Positions 12,477 to 19,894 of a DNA stretch of 21,785 nt are shown here, piece by piece; positions within the stretch are counted from its first letter, which is position 1, and each line of letters starts with the position of its first letter. The position numbers and the translations under genes were made by a program. Source of the DNA: a virus; the IMG/VR virus record IMGVR_UViG_3300020057_000167, positions 1 to 21,785 of that record. One strand, 5' to 3'. Below the pieces are notes generated by a model. It saw only the letters and a list, made by a program, of their open reading frames with translations. It was not told the DNA's origin and ran no database searches.

Positions 12477-13439
12477 ATGCCAGTTACATCAAGATCAACC
12501 ATCGCTGCAGAAGTTAATAACTTTTATGACAGAACTTTATTAGTAAGAGCAGTACCAAATTTCGTACACAATAGATTTGCTCAAGTTAGAGATATTCCAC
12601 GTATGGGTGGTACTAACGTTATTAAGTTTCGCCGATATGGTAGCTTAACAGCTAATACTACACCTTTGGTTGATGGCGTTACTCCAGATGGAACTTCACT
12701 CAGTATTACTGATGTGACGGCAACCGTCCTGCAATACGGTGACTATGTGACTTTGACTGATAAACTTCAGATGGAAACATACGATCCTATTTTAACTGAA
12801 ACTGCAGAAATTCTTGGAGAGCAAGCCGGAGATGTGTTAGACCAACTCTGTAGAGCAGTCTTAGCAGCTGGAGCATCTAATCAATACGCTTCAACCGCTA
12901 CCAGCACCGCTACTATTTCAAGTGGCATGAAATTTACTCGAGATGAAGCTAAGGAAGCAGTCCGAACTCTCAAGAACAATAATGCTAAACCAGTTACTTC
13001 CATGATCAATCCAGGAACAGGATACAACACCGTACCTATGAACGCAGCGTTTATCGGTATCGTACATCCTTTCACGACCTACGATTTAGATAATGCAACA
13101 GGTTGGATTCCAGTTGAGAAGTATGCTAACAAGTCAGATGTCATGCCTGATGAAGTTGGTAGTTTAGCAGGAGTTAGATTTATTGAGACATCAAATGCTT
13201 ACACTGTAGCTGGTACCTTAGTTACCACAGTTTACGGCACATTGATTTTCGGTAAAAATGCGTATGCTCAAACTCGTATTTCAGGAGAATCATTAAAGAA
13301 TATCGTTAAGCCACTCGGTACGGCCGGATCAGCAGATCCTCTAGATCAGAGAAGCACATCAGGTTGGAAAGCTAGCTATGTTGCTAAAGTGCTTAATGCT
13401 AACTTTATCATCTTAGTGGAACACGCAGTGTCAGCATAG
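12477..13439 (+). CDS. Major capsid protein, N4-gp56 family
   Basis: This 320-residue protein forms the capsid shell. The N-terminal half carries the family's typical run. AVPNFVHNRFAQVRDIPRMGG is followed by TNVIKFRRYGSLTANTTPL, DGVTPDGTSLSITDVTATV, QYGDYVTLTDKLQMETYDPIL and AEILGEQAGDVLDQLCR. The fold is expected to be HK97-like. The C-terminal half has DEVGSLAGVRFIETSNAY, GTLIFGKNAYAQTRI and DPLDQRSTSGWKASYVAKVLN, as in other members. I choose ATG 12477, which has AGAGGA at good spacing and begins MPVTSRST. An in-frame ATG at 12435 would add 14 residues coded by the terminator stem and T run. A promoter, leader element and terminator precede it. Confidence 0.92.
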   Translation: MPVTSRSTIAAEVNNFYDRTLLVRAVPNFVHNRFAQVRDIPRMGGTNVIKFRRYGSLTANTTPLVDGVTPDGTSLSITDVTATVLQYGDYVTLTDKLQMETYDPILTETAEILGEQAGDVLDQLCRAVLAAGASNQYASTATSTATISSGMKFTRDEAKEAVRTLKNNNAKPVTSMINPGTGYNTVPMNAAFIGIVHPFTTYDLDNATGWIPVEKYANKSDVMPDEVGSLAGVRFIETSNAYTVAGTLVTTVYGTLIFGKNAYAQTRISGESLKNIVKPLGTAGSADPLDQRSTSGWKASYVAKVLNANFIILVEHAVSA

Positions 13440-13467
13440 AAAATTAAAAAAATAAAGGAAACAATAT

Positions 13468-13791
13468 ATGGCAATAGTAAGCACACAATCACACAGCCAG
13501 GTTAGAAACACAGCAGTTGGTAGATATTTAACTGATGCAACAGCAGCGGCCATCACAATCACTTGTGGATTTCGACCTCGCATAGTAACAGTTATCAACA
13601 ACACTTCTTCAGATTCTTATGTCTGGGTAGAAGGTATGGCAGCAGCTTCAGCATTTAAAACAGTTGCAGCCGGCACCAATTCAGCAATTACGACTCTTGG
13701 TATCACCGTTGCCGAAGATGGCTTTGTAATCGGTTTAGATCTTGATGTCAATGTTATCAATGAGCAACTATCTTGGATTGCTGAAGGTTAA
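13468..13791 (+). CDS. Small head decoration-like protein, 107 aa
   Basis: The chain is all beta by appearance: AITITCGFRPRIVTVINNTSSDSYVWVEGM (quoted in part), AFKTVAAGTNSAITTLGITV, DGFVIGLDLDVNVINEQLSWIAEG. The order 'GFRPRxVxVxN....YxWxEGMxxASAxKTVAxGT...TxxGITVxxDGFxIGxDxDVNVxxxQLSWxA' recurs in small proteins coded directly after N4-gp56-type capsid genes. They are most likely decoration or head-stabilising proteins. It follows the capsid gene by 28 bases with AAAGGAAA as ribosome binding site, so the two share a message. Confidence 0.75.
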   Translation: MAIVSTQSHSQVRNTAVGRYLTDATAAAITITCGFRPRIVTVINNTSSDSYVWVEGMAAASAFKTVAAGTNSAITTLGITVAEDGFVIGLDLDVNVINEQLSWIAEG

Positions 13792-13851
13792 TAAGTAAAC
13801 ATAAATAGAAATTACTGTTTTTTTAGGCTGGTAGAAACAAAAAAGGAAAAT

Positions 13852-14835
13852 ATGAGCAATTTTAATTCTGCATCTTTAGGAAACTATGAACTAGAAAAAG
13901 TCCTAGAGTATCTCGATAACAAAGGTTCTGTTGGTTTAACCACTGGAAATGTGTATGTGGTTATTCCATCAACTAATGCGAATTATAATGAGTTCTTCAA
14001 TAAGTTTCAAAAAACCAACTTAGACGGAACATTCTTAATTCAACCAACTTTAACTGCTGCTATGACAGCGTGTACCGCCAATAGAGGAGATTTTATCTAC
14101 CTTGCACCAGGATTTACTTTAACAGTTACCTCAACTGTGCCAGCGTTAGATAAAGCAGGAGTTACTATTGTAGGTATGGGAAATGGCTTAAGCCGACCAA
14201 CCTTTACTTACGGAGCAGCAGCAGCAACTATCAATGTTTCAGCAGCCAACATCAGAGTATTGAATTGTCATTTTGTCGCTAACTTCGATAATGTAGCAGC
14301 AGCATTTACTCTAGCAGCTGCAAAAGACTTTGAATTAAATAACAACACATTTGATGATGTATCAACAATCTTGCATTACTTGAGTATCGTTGTCACAAAC
14401 GCTACAGATCAAGCAGCTGAAGGTCTGAAAGTAATTGGCAATAGATGGAATGGCCTAGCATTAGCACCAAACGCCTTCATTTCAATTTTAGCAGCCACAG
14501 ACAGAATTGTCGTAACAGACAACATTGTCTACATGGATGCTACTAATGATGTAGGACACTTCATGACTCTAGCAGCCAAGATTCTTTTAGAAGCAGAGAT
14601 TAGTCGTAATGTTCTCGCAGTAGTCGGAGCATCTGGCGCTACAGTAGGTATCTTCCTTACTGGCTCAGGCACCACCTCAAAAGGTGTTGTTAGAGGCAAT
14701 CGAGTGAGTTCTCTTGATACTACGACTGAATTAGTATTTACAGCAGGAACCGGCTTAGTGTACTTTGACAACCTCTACACTGGCGTTGCAGATAAATCTG
14801 GTTATGTCTTGCCAGCTATTGACTCAGCAGCTTAA
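13852..14835 (+). CDS. Right-handed beta-helix virion protein, 327 aa
   Basis: From about residue 65 the protein reads as a parallel beta-helix of the pectate-lyase kind. LTAAMTACTANRGDFIYLAPG (given in part) is followed by repeated short strands with Asn ladders. Examples are ANIRVLNCHFVANFDN, KDFELNNNTFDDVS, EGLKVIGNRWNGL, DRIVVTDNIVYMDA, ILLEAEISRNVLAVVG and SKGVVRGNRVSS. The N-terminal 60 residues probably attach it to the particle. No catalytic residue set can be assigned, so enzymatic activity on glycans is not claimed. Beta-helix proteins next to capsid genes are common in uncultured phages and may be head fibres. AAAAGGAAA precedes the ATG. Confidence 0.75.
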   Translation: MSNFNSASLGNYELEKVLEYLDNKGSVGLTTGNVYVVIPSTNANYNEFFNKFQKTNLDGTFLIQPTLTAAMTACTANRGDFIYLAPGFTLTVTSTVPALDKAGVTIVGMGNGLSRPTFTYGAAAATINVSAANIRVLNCHFVANFDNVAAAFTLAAAKDFELNNNTFDDVSTILHYLSIVVTNATDQAAEGLKVIGNRWNGLALAPNAFISILAATDRIVVTDNIVYMDATNDVGHFMTLAAKILLEAEISRNVLAVVGASGATVGIFLTGSGTTSKGVVRGNRVSSLDTTTELVFTAGTGLVYFDNLYTGVADKSGYVLPAIDSAA

Positions 14836-14851
14836 TAAGTAGTTAAAAATT

Positions 14852-14889
14852 AATAGGGGTTAGGTATATAAAATATCTAGCCCCTTATT
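14852..14889 (+). terminator. Hairpin between beta-helix gene and next gene, weak terminator
   Basis: AGGGGTTAG (14855-14863) pairs with CTAGCCCCT (14877-14885) as nine base pairs with one G-U. With a bulge the stem extends by three A-T pairs. The loop is AT-rich. The downstream run TTATTT is only partly T-rich, so it may attenuate transcription, protect the upstream message, or simply separate the genes. Confidence 0.4.
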
Positions 14890-14900
14890 TGAAAGAACAC

Positions 14901-15401
14901 GTGCCACTCGAAAACAAACCCACATTACCAACAGATTCACAAAGTAAAGTCATTTACGACTCTTCATGGGGTACATTTAGATGTGAAAAGCTAGTTACCT
15001 TCTTGGGTGGAACTACTAATGCTTGGGGTCATGACACAGGAACTAGAGATGGCGGAGCATTATTTCATGTTACCGGAACTGTCAGGATGCGTATTATCGG
15101 CATTGTTGAGTCTACCCTAGTAGGTGGGGCAACAGTAAATGCAGGAACTTCAAAAGACGTATCCGGATTATTAACTCAAGTAGCAGATGCAACAACATTA
15201 CAAGTCAATGAGATTTGGCATGATGCAACTTCAGATGCTAGTATTGAACTCTCTTCGGTTGCAACAGAAAAGATTGTAGCCAATGGCCTCGATGTTTTAC
15301 TCTATAATGGAACAGCCAACATTACGGCAGGTGCAATTAGATTCTTAGTATCTTGGCTACCATTATCAGAAGGATCATTAGTCGAACCTTCTGCATTGTA
15401 A
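14901..15401 (+). CDS. Phage virion protein, 166 aa
   Basis: The first clear codon with an upstream purine site is GTG 14901 (GAAAG five bases before), giving (M)PLENKPTLPTDSQSKVIYD. A TTG at 14889 lies inside the hairpin and is less likely. The protein is beta-rich: WGTFRCEKLVTFLGGTTNAWGHDTGTRDGG (quoted in part), ALFHVTGTVRMRIIGIVESTLVGG, ATTLQVNEIWHDAT, GLDVLLYNGTANITAGAIRFLVSWLPLSEG. The phrase 'LFxVTGxVxxRxxGxVxTxLxG.A' followed by 'WxDATxDxSIE' recurs in phage structural proteins of the head-tail region. The role is probably decoration or head completion. It precedes the connector gene by nine bases. Confidence 0.7.
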   Translation: MPLENKPTLPTDSQSKVIYDSSWGTFRCEKLVTFLGGTTNAWGHDTGTRDGGALFHVTGTVRMRIIGIVESTLVGGATVNAGTSKDVSGLLTQVADATTLQVNEIWHDATSDASIELSSVATEKIVANGLDVLLYNGTANITAGAIRFLVSWLPLSEGSLVEPSAL

Positions 15402-15410
15402 AGGTGAGTT

Positions 15411-16148
15411 ATGACTCCAGTTGAGTTTGCATACCATGTTAGATTCATGACTCGAACCACATCAGGAACATTCACTGATGCGCAGATTCTCGCTTTAATG
15501 AAACTAAGACAAGACGAAATCGCTCTTGCTATACTTGATGTTGATGAAGATATTTTACTTATTCCTCAATATACAAACCTAGTAGTATCTAGTATTACGG
15601 CTAGAGAATACCCACAACCTCCAGATATATTATCAAGAATAAAACGTGTCGAGGCTAAACTAGATGGAACTAATTATATTGTATTGAACGAGTTTGACGT
15701 TACCTCATACAGAAAATCTATCTCAACAGAAGCAAGTATCATTGCTAACTTCTCCAATCTAGAAGGAGGGGCATTTTTTGATATAATAAGAAAATCTATT
15801 TTTATTTATTCAGGAACTCTTACAGCAGTTACAGACGGCCTCAAGATATTAGTTAATACATATCCGGCAGCTATAACAGATCTAGCGCTTAGTTCAGATC
15901 TAAGTCAAGATCCTTCAACTACAACTCATGGTATTCCTAGAGCCATGCACGAGATCTGGGCTAGAGGAGTTATTATTGATTACAAGTCTAGTAGAGAAAA
16001 ACCAATCCCATTAAGTGAGCGTGAGTTAAGCTACGAGAAAGATCTAGGGAAAAAAATTAAGGCACTAAAACATGGTAATCTAGATAGAGAAGTAATTGGG
16101 GAATTACCCGATGCCTCAGATAGAGGTAATGATGGTTTTGATTATTAA
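15411..16148 (+). CDS. Head-tail connector (adaptor) protein, 245 aa
   Basis: The N-terminus is helical (MTPVEFAYHVRFMTRTTSGTF, DAQILALMKLRQDEIALAI). A beta-rich middle follows (TNLVVSSITAREYPQPPDILSRIKRVEAKLDG, quoted in part), and then a C-terminal helical arm (IPRAMHEIWARGVIIDYKSSREKPIPL, then ERELSYEKDLGKKIKALKHG). This matches the general plan of podovirus adaptors that dock below the portal, such as P22 gp4 or T7 gp11-like proteins: helical bundle, beta part, C-terminal extension. The start has AAGGTGAG two bases upstream. It sits after head genes and before appendage genes, which supports the call. Confidence 0.7.
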   Translation: MTPVEFAYHVRFMTRTTSGTFTDAQILALMKLRQDEIALAILDVDEDILLIPQYTNLVVSSITAREYPQPPDILSRIKRVEAKLDGTNYIVLNEFDVTSYRKSISTEASIIANFSNLEGGAFFDIIRKSIFIYSGTLTAVTDGLKILVNTYPAAITDLALSSDLSQDPSTTTHGIPRAMHEIWARGVIIDYKSSREKPIPLSERELSYEKDLGKKIKALKHGNLDREVIGELPDASDRGNDGFDY

Positions 16149-16156
16149 AGGATTAT

Positions 16157-16333
16157 ATGGCGTGGAGTAAAACAGCTAAACCAACAATCAGTTTTAGTAG
16201 GGTAGCTAAACCATCAATTGCAGATAACTTTGTATTTCAAGATGGTAATAACTTTGTATTTCAAGATGGTAATAACTTTGTGCTTGATATTAATATAGGA
16301 ATCGACTGGAATAAAGTAGCTAAACCAACATAA
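16157..16333 (+). CDS. Repeat-rich small protein with KPT motifs, 58 aa
   Basis: This 58-residue frame has AAAGGA before ATG 16157 and ends at TAA 16331-16333, one base before the next ATG. It contains three related motifs, WSKTAKPT (3-10), SRVAKPS (14-20) and WNKVAKPT (51-58), and a central eight-residue tandem repeat, NFVFQDGN (24-39), ending NFVLD. The simple repeats and aromatic-Lys-Pro motifs suggest a beta-prism or surface peptide. Similar W-x-x-x-x-KP repeat peptides appear in uncultured phage tail clusters, so an appendage role is likely but unproven. Confidence 0.6.
   Translation: MAWSKTAKPTISFSRVAKPSIADNFVFQDGNNFVFQDGNNFVLDINIGIDWNKVAKPT
16224..16281 (+). repeat. 24-base tandem repeat inside the KPT-repeat gene
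   Basis: Copies start at 16224, 16248 and 16272 with a 24-base period. The first two are identical (ATAACTTTGTATTTCAAGAT and four more bases) and the third diverges after ten bases. Exact identity suggests recent expansion or contraction by slippage, in steps of eight codons. Confidence 0.85.
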
Positions 16334-16334
16334 T

Positions 16335-17282
16335 ATGGCAGATCAAAAACTAACCGATAGAACTGAATTAACAGCTTTTGCAACCGGCGATAAGGTTCAT
16401 GTTGTAGATGTATCAGATACCACTGACAATGCGCAAGGTACTTCTAAGTGGTATCTAATCAGTACCCTATCAGGGTATTTAGCATCTTTAGCTCAAACCC
16501 TCACCAACAAAACTTTGACTTCTCCAGTGATAAACACGCCTACAGGCGATGTAGTAACCATAACAGGAAGTGAAACTTTAACTAACAAAACCTTGACTTC
16601 TCCAGTCATCAATACTGGAGTTTCTGGTACAGCAATTCTTGATGAAGATGACATGGCTTCTAACTCGGCAATAAAAATCGCAACGCAACAAAGTATTAAA
16701 GCGTATGCAGATTCTGCAATTCAAACAGCAACAGATGCAGCTACAATCACTTTTGATCTACAAACTGGTGCAAACAGAAAACACCGTGTAGTACTTGGTG
16801 GCAATCGCACTCTCGCACTAACTGAGGAAATGGTTGGCCAGATCTTCATTATCATGCTTACCCAGGATTCTACCGGCTCAAGAACAGTAACTTGGTTCCC
16901 TGCTGGATCCGACACCATTACTATGACCTTAGCTACTCCTGGCGTGGTTACAACCACCCTTGATCTTAAAACAGGCACACCAGTTGTCTTTACTACTACA
17001 GGCACTTTACTAACAGGTATTACTGCTGGAACTAGGTACTACTGGATTAGAACAGCAGCGACTACGGGCAACGTTGCTACTTCAAAAGCGAACGCTTTGG
17101 CTGGAACAGCTATTGCAACATCAGTCTCTCAATCAGGCGTTCATACCATGAAACCTCAAATACTCTGGTCTGCTGACACAGCTCCAACTCTTTCAACAGG
17201 TAAACACGCAACTGACTACTTTGGCTTCGTGATTCAGTCTACTGGACAAATCACGGGCACAGTCATTAGTCAGAATTTATAG
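16335..17282 (+). CDS. Tail fibre/appendage protein with LTNKTLTSPVINT repeats, 315 aa
   Basis: The N-terminal domain (MADQKLTDRTELTAFATGDK, then VHVVDVSDTTDNAQGTSKW) is the type that attaches phage fibres to the particle. Two copies of LTNKTLTSPVINT lie at residues 56-68 and 82-94, a repeat common in tail fibres that forms triple beta structure. DEDDMASNSAIKIATQQSIKAY (in part) follows, another phrase common in fibres. Next comes a beta-domain (TITFDLQTGANRKHRVVLGG, TLALTEEMVGQIFIIMLTQD) and a distal region with TAGTRYYWIRTAATTGNVAT. It probably forms trimers. It starts one base after the upstream stop (TAATATG) with no Shine-Dalgarno site, so reinitiation is expected. Confidence 0.75.
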   Translation: MADQKLTDRTELTAFATGDKVHVVDVSDTTDNAQGTSKWYLISTLSGYLASLAQTLTNKTLTSPVINTPTGDVVTITGSETLTNKTLTSPVINTGVSGTAILDEDDMASNSAIKIATQQSIKAYADSAIQTATDAATITFDLQTGANRKHRVVLGGNRTLALTEEMVGQIFIIMLTQDSTGSRTVTWFPAGSDTITMTLATPGVVTTTLDLKTGTPVVFTTTGTLLTGITAGTRYYWIRTAATTGNVATSKANALAGTAIATSVSQSGVHTMKPQILWSADTAPTLSTGKHATDYFGFVIQSTGQITGTVISQNL

Positions 17283-17324
17283 AGATTTAATATGAGTTAT
17301 AAAATAAATAGCTTGGAGAAATAA

Positions 17325-18017
17325 ATGCCATACATTGAGCTTTTGAATACTCCATACTACACTGATGCAAACCTCTTATTGTATTATCGACTTGAGGGCA
17401 ACTCAAACGCCTCGGTGGGGGCTGCTAATGGTACTGATACCTCCATTGACTACAGTGTCTCGTATGGGTATGTGAACCAAGGGGCAAGATTTAACGCGAG
17501 TACCGATCTTATTGCTTTAGGCACGAGTGACACCTACAACCTCACTGGAAATATGACCATCATGTGTTGGGTCTATCCTTTAGACATTGGACCGGACTTT
17601 TCACGATTTACCTTTGATAGAGGGGTTGGAACTGGAGGCGTTGGATTTGAAGTGTGGATGCAATCAGCAGCCAATCGAGAAATTGTGCTTGCCATTAACA
17701 CTGGATCAGTAACCTCAAGTACTGGCGCACTTACCTTTAACGCGTGGAACCATGTGGTTATTACTCGAACAACCAGTGCTATTGTTATTTACGTTAATGG
17801 TGTTTCGGTTGGAACTGGTGGAGCAAATACCATCACCTCTGCGTCTGGACAAGCGATGAATATAGGTCAACAGTCAGGAGCAACTACTCGCGCATTTAAT
17901 GGCTACACCGATGAACAAGCGTTATTTAACCGCGCTTTGTCTGCGGCGGAGGTGACACAGATATATAATGGGGAATATCCATCATCAGGCGGATCTTTTC
18001 TACTTAACTTTGTGTGA
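17325..18017 (+). CDS. LamG-like lectin domain protein, 230 aa
   Basis: This is a single concanavalin-A-like (LamG-type) domain: NLLLYYRLEGNSNASVGAANG, YVNQGARFNASTDLIALG, YNLTGNMTIMCWVYPLD, FNAWNHVVITRTTSAIVIYVNG, AMNIGQQSG, AFNGYTDEQALFNRALSAAEV and TQIYNGEYP. These match the usual strand order, with 'YRLEGNSxD' at the start, 'WxHVxxTR....xxYVNGV' in the middle and 'GxxDExxxFNRALSxxEVxxxYN' at the end. It probably binds glycans on cell or virion surfaces. It ends SSGGSFLLNFV. The gene looks richer in G and C than its neighbours by eye. TTGGAG lies six bases before the ATG. Confidence 0.8.
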   Translation: MPYIELLNTPYYTDANLLLYYRLEGNSNASVGAANGTDTSIDYSVSYGYVNQGARFNASTDLIALGTSDTYNLTGNMTIMCWVYPLDIGPDFSRFTFDRGVGTGGVGFEVWMQSAANREIVLAINTGSVTSSTGALTFNAWNHVVITRTTSAIVIYVNGVSVGTGGANTITSASGQAMNIGQQSGATTRAFNGYTDEQALFNRALSAAEVTQIYNGEYPSSGGSFLLNFV

Positions 18018-18053
18018 AAAACACTCTGGACTAAAATGGAGAAGTCTGACTCT

Positions 18054-18067
18054 TGATGAGTTATACT
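18054..18067 (+). promoter_or_regulatory. Candidate promoter element before the 605-residue tail gene
   Basis: TGATGAGTTATACT ends in a -10 box (TATACT, 18062-18067) and agrees at 12 of 14 positions with the element before the terminase gene. The ATG at 18076 lies eight bases after the box, near the expected start of transcription. No good -35 is seen (TGGAGA at 18037-18042 with a 19-base spacer is the best), so the call rests on the -10 box and the shared 14 bases. Confidence 0.4.
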
Positions 18068-18075
18068 AAAAATTT

Positions 18076-19893
18076 ATGGCAGTAAAACGAACGAGCAACA
18101 TTATTCCAATACAAGACTTCAACAGAGGTGGCCTAGCCGATTCTAAGTGGTCAGGCGTAGCTAATTCACTGTATAAAATGACAGGATGGGATCCGCACAG
18201 TAAGCCAGGTATTCTCAAAGTAGCTCAAGCAATGGCCAAGGATACTGCTACAACTATTACAGCACTTTGCAGATGTTCAGTTAGCTCTTCTACTGGTTCA
18301 CAGTATTGGGGAAGCTACACCGATGGCAAGGTCTGGGAACATACAGTGGGTGGTACCTGGAGACTTGTAGACACAATTTCACCTACAAATGGTGGTGCCG
18401 GTATCTTGGGAATGTACGAGTATCAGGGATATATCTATCTAGCCACTCAAAATTGGCTACACAGAATCAAGGTAACTCTAGCAGATGATAATAATTGGGC
18501 TACAGATCTTGTAGAAAATTGGAATTCACTAAACCTAGATCAAGCAGAACTAGGATCAACAGGACAAACGTACACGAACACAACAGCAGTCAATGAAGGA
18601 GCTACACACAAGCGTTCATTCACACCGGCTAATTCACCTATTGAGAGTATTGCTCTTAACGTCAATGGAGTTGGTACTGGTGACTGGACAGTGAAGATCC
18701 ACGATTCGGCTAATGTAGAGGTGGGAACAGCCACTATTGTCAACGCTTCTATGGCTACCGGTTGGGTATTCTTTACTCTTGCAGCGATATTCTATCCAAC
18801 TCTGGGTAGTGTGTATCATATCCATGTGTATTCATCAGTTGCAGATGGTACAACTAAAACTACAACCACAGTAGACTTTGCTACAGGTAATGTAAGGATC
18901 TACAGACAGACTGATAGTGAGTTTCATCCAATGATAGATCAGAATTTGGTTTTATATATTGGTAATGGTAATCATGTATCTCAAGTAAATGTAGAAACAT
19001 TTACCGAAAATGCTTTAGATATTAAGTCACCTCTAAGAATTAAGTCGCTTGGAAAAATTGGTACAGATCTTTTAGTTGGTACATATGTAGCAACTAATGT
19101 TACTCAAACAGAGATTGTCAGATGGAATACATACTCAGTAAGCTTCACTACTTCTGATACTATCCCAGAAGTAGGAATCAATGCTTTTATACCGGCAGAT
19201 AACTTTGTCTTAGTCCAAGCAGGTAATCAAGGAAATCTTTACTATTACGATGGTGTGAAGTTAGAACTCTACATGAAGATACCAGGTGACTACTCACCTA
19301 CTGCGTATGGAACAGTGCATCCTAGTGCAGTAGCAAACGCCAATGGCCAGATCCTTTTTGGGTTTTCTAATGGTTCGGGTAACCCTGCAGATCAGGGAGT
19401 ATATAGAATCGGCAGACATTCAAGGAATCATACTCTCATAATGGACTTTCCATACCCTATCTCAGAAAGAAGTGGAGGAGCCTTAGTCACTACAAACATA
19501 GAGGTAGGAGCTATTCTAGTGGTCGGAAATGACATTTATGTATCGTGGAAGAACTCTAGCACCTATGGAATTGATAAACTGGATTGGTCTAATAAGCTTA
19601 CCCTAGCGTACTTAGAAACAAGAATCATGGTCCAACAAAGAGAGATGTATTCTAATTACTCTAATGCTACAGTTGCTTACTCGAGTATGCCTGCAAGTTG
19701 TTCGGTATCATTACTCTATGATAAAAATTATGAGGGGTATGTAGCTTTCACGAACGAGATTGATGATACTGTTAAAAAAATAGTATATGCAGAAGATGGT
19801 ATCGAGGCAACAACTCTCCAGATTAAACTTACCGCAACAGTCAGTGGTAATACAGCACCAGAGATAGAGAGTATAGCGATATTTACAAGTTAA
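18076..19893 (+). CDS. Large beta-rich virion/tail protein, 605 aa
   Basis: The N-terminus (IPIQDFNRGGLADSKWSGVANSLYKMTGWDPHSKPGILKV, quoted in part) follows a pattern, 'DFxxGLxxSxxxGxxNSxYKxxGxDxHSxPGxLKV', found at the head of long virion proteins in podovirus-type clusters. WGSYTDGKVWEH, GILGMYEYQGYIYLATQNWLHRI (in part), LVLYIGNGNHVSQV, ADNFVLVQAGNQGNLYYYDG and GQILFGFSNGSG look like beta-propeller blades. An inserted beta-sandwich (about 165-285; TGDWTVKIHDSANVEVGTAT) interrupts them. The protein is probably a tail hub or tail-tubular component. No ribosome binding site precedes the ATG, which follows a candidate -10 box by eight bases. The TAA is one base from the next ATG. Confidence 0.65.
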   Translation: MAVKRTSNIIPIQDFNRGGLADSKWSGVANSLYKMTGWDPHSKPGILKVAQAMAKDTATTITALCRCSVSSSTGSQYWGSYTDGKVWEHTVGGTWRLVDTISPTNGGAGILGMYEYQGYIYLATQNWLHRIKVTLADDNNWATDLVENWNSLNLDQAELGSTGQTYTNTTAVNEGATHKRSFTPANSPIESIALNVNGVGTGDWTVKIHDSANVEVGTATIVNASMATGWVFFTLAAIFYPTLGSVYHIHVYSSVADGTTKTTTTVDFATGNVRIYRQTDSEFHPMIDQNLVLYIGNGNHVSQVNVETFTENALDIKSPLRIKSLGKIGTDLLVGTYVATNVTQTEIVRWNTYSVSFTTSDTIPEVGINAFIPADNFVLVQAGNQGNLYYYDGVKLELYMKIPGDYSPTAYGTVHPSAVANANGQILFGFSNGSGNPADQGVYRIGRHSRNHTLIMDFPYPISERSGGALVTTNIEVGAILVVGNDIYVSWKNSSTYGIDKLDWSNKLTLAYLETRIMVQQREMYSNYSNATVAYSSMPASCSVSLLYDKNYEGYVAFTNEIDDTVKKIVYAEDGIEATTLQIKLTATVSGNTAPEIESIAIFTS

Positions 19894-19894
19894 T

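Noticed and set aside
13811-13851. Run of seven T at 13818-13824 as an intrinsic terminator after the decoration-like gene
   Set aside because: No stable G/C-containing hairpin precedes the T run.
17292-17324. Ten-codon frame MSYKINSLEK ending directly before the LamG gene
   Set aside because: It is too short to support. Its end simply contains the TTGGAG ribosome site of the LamG gene.
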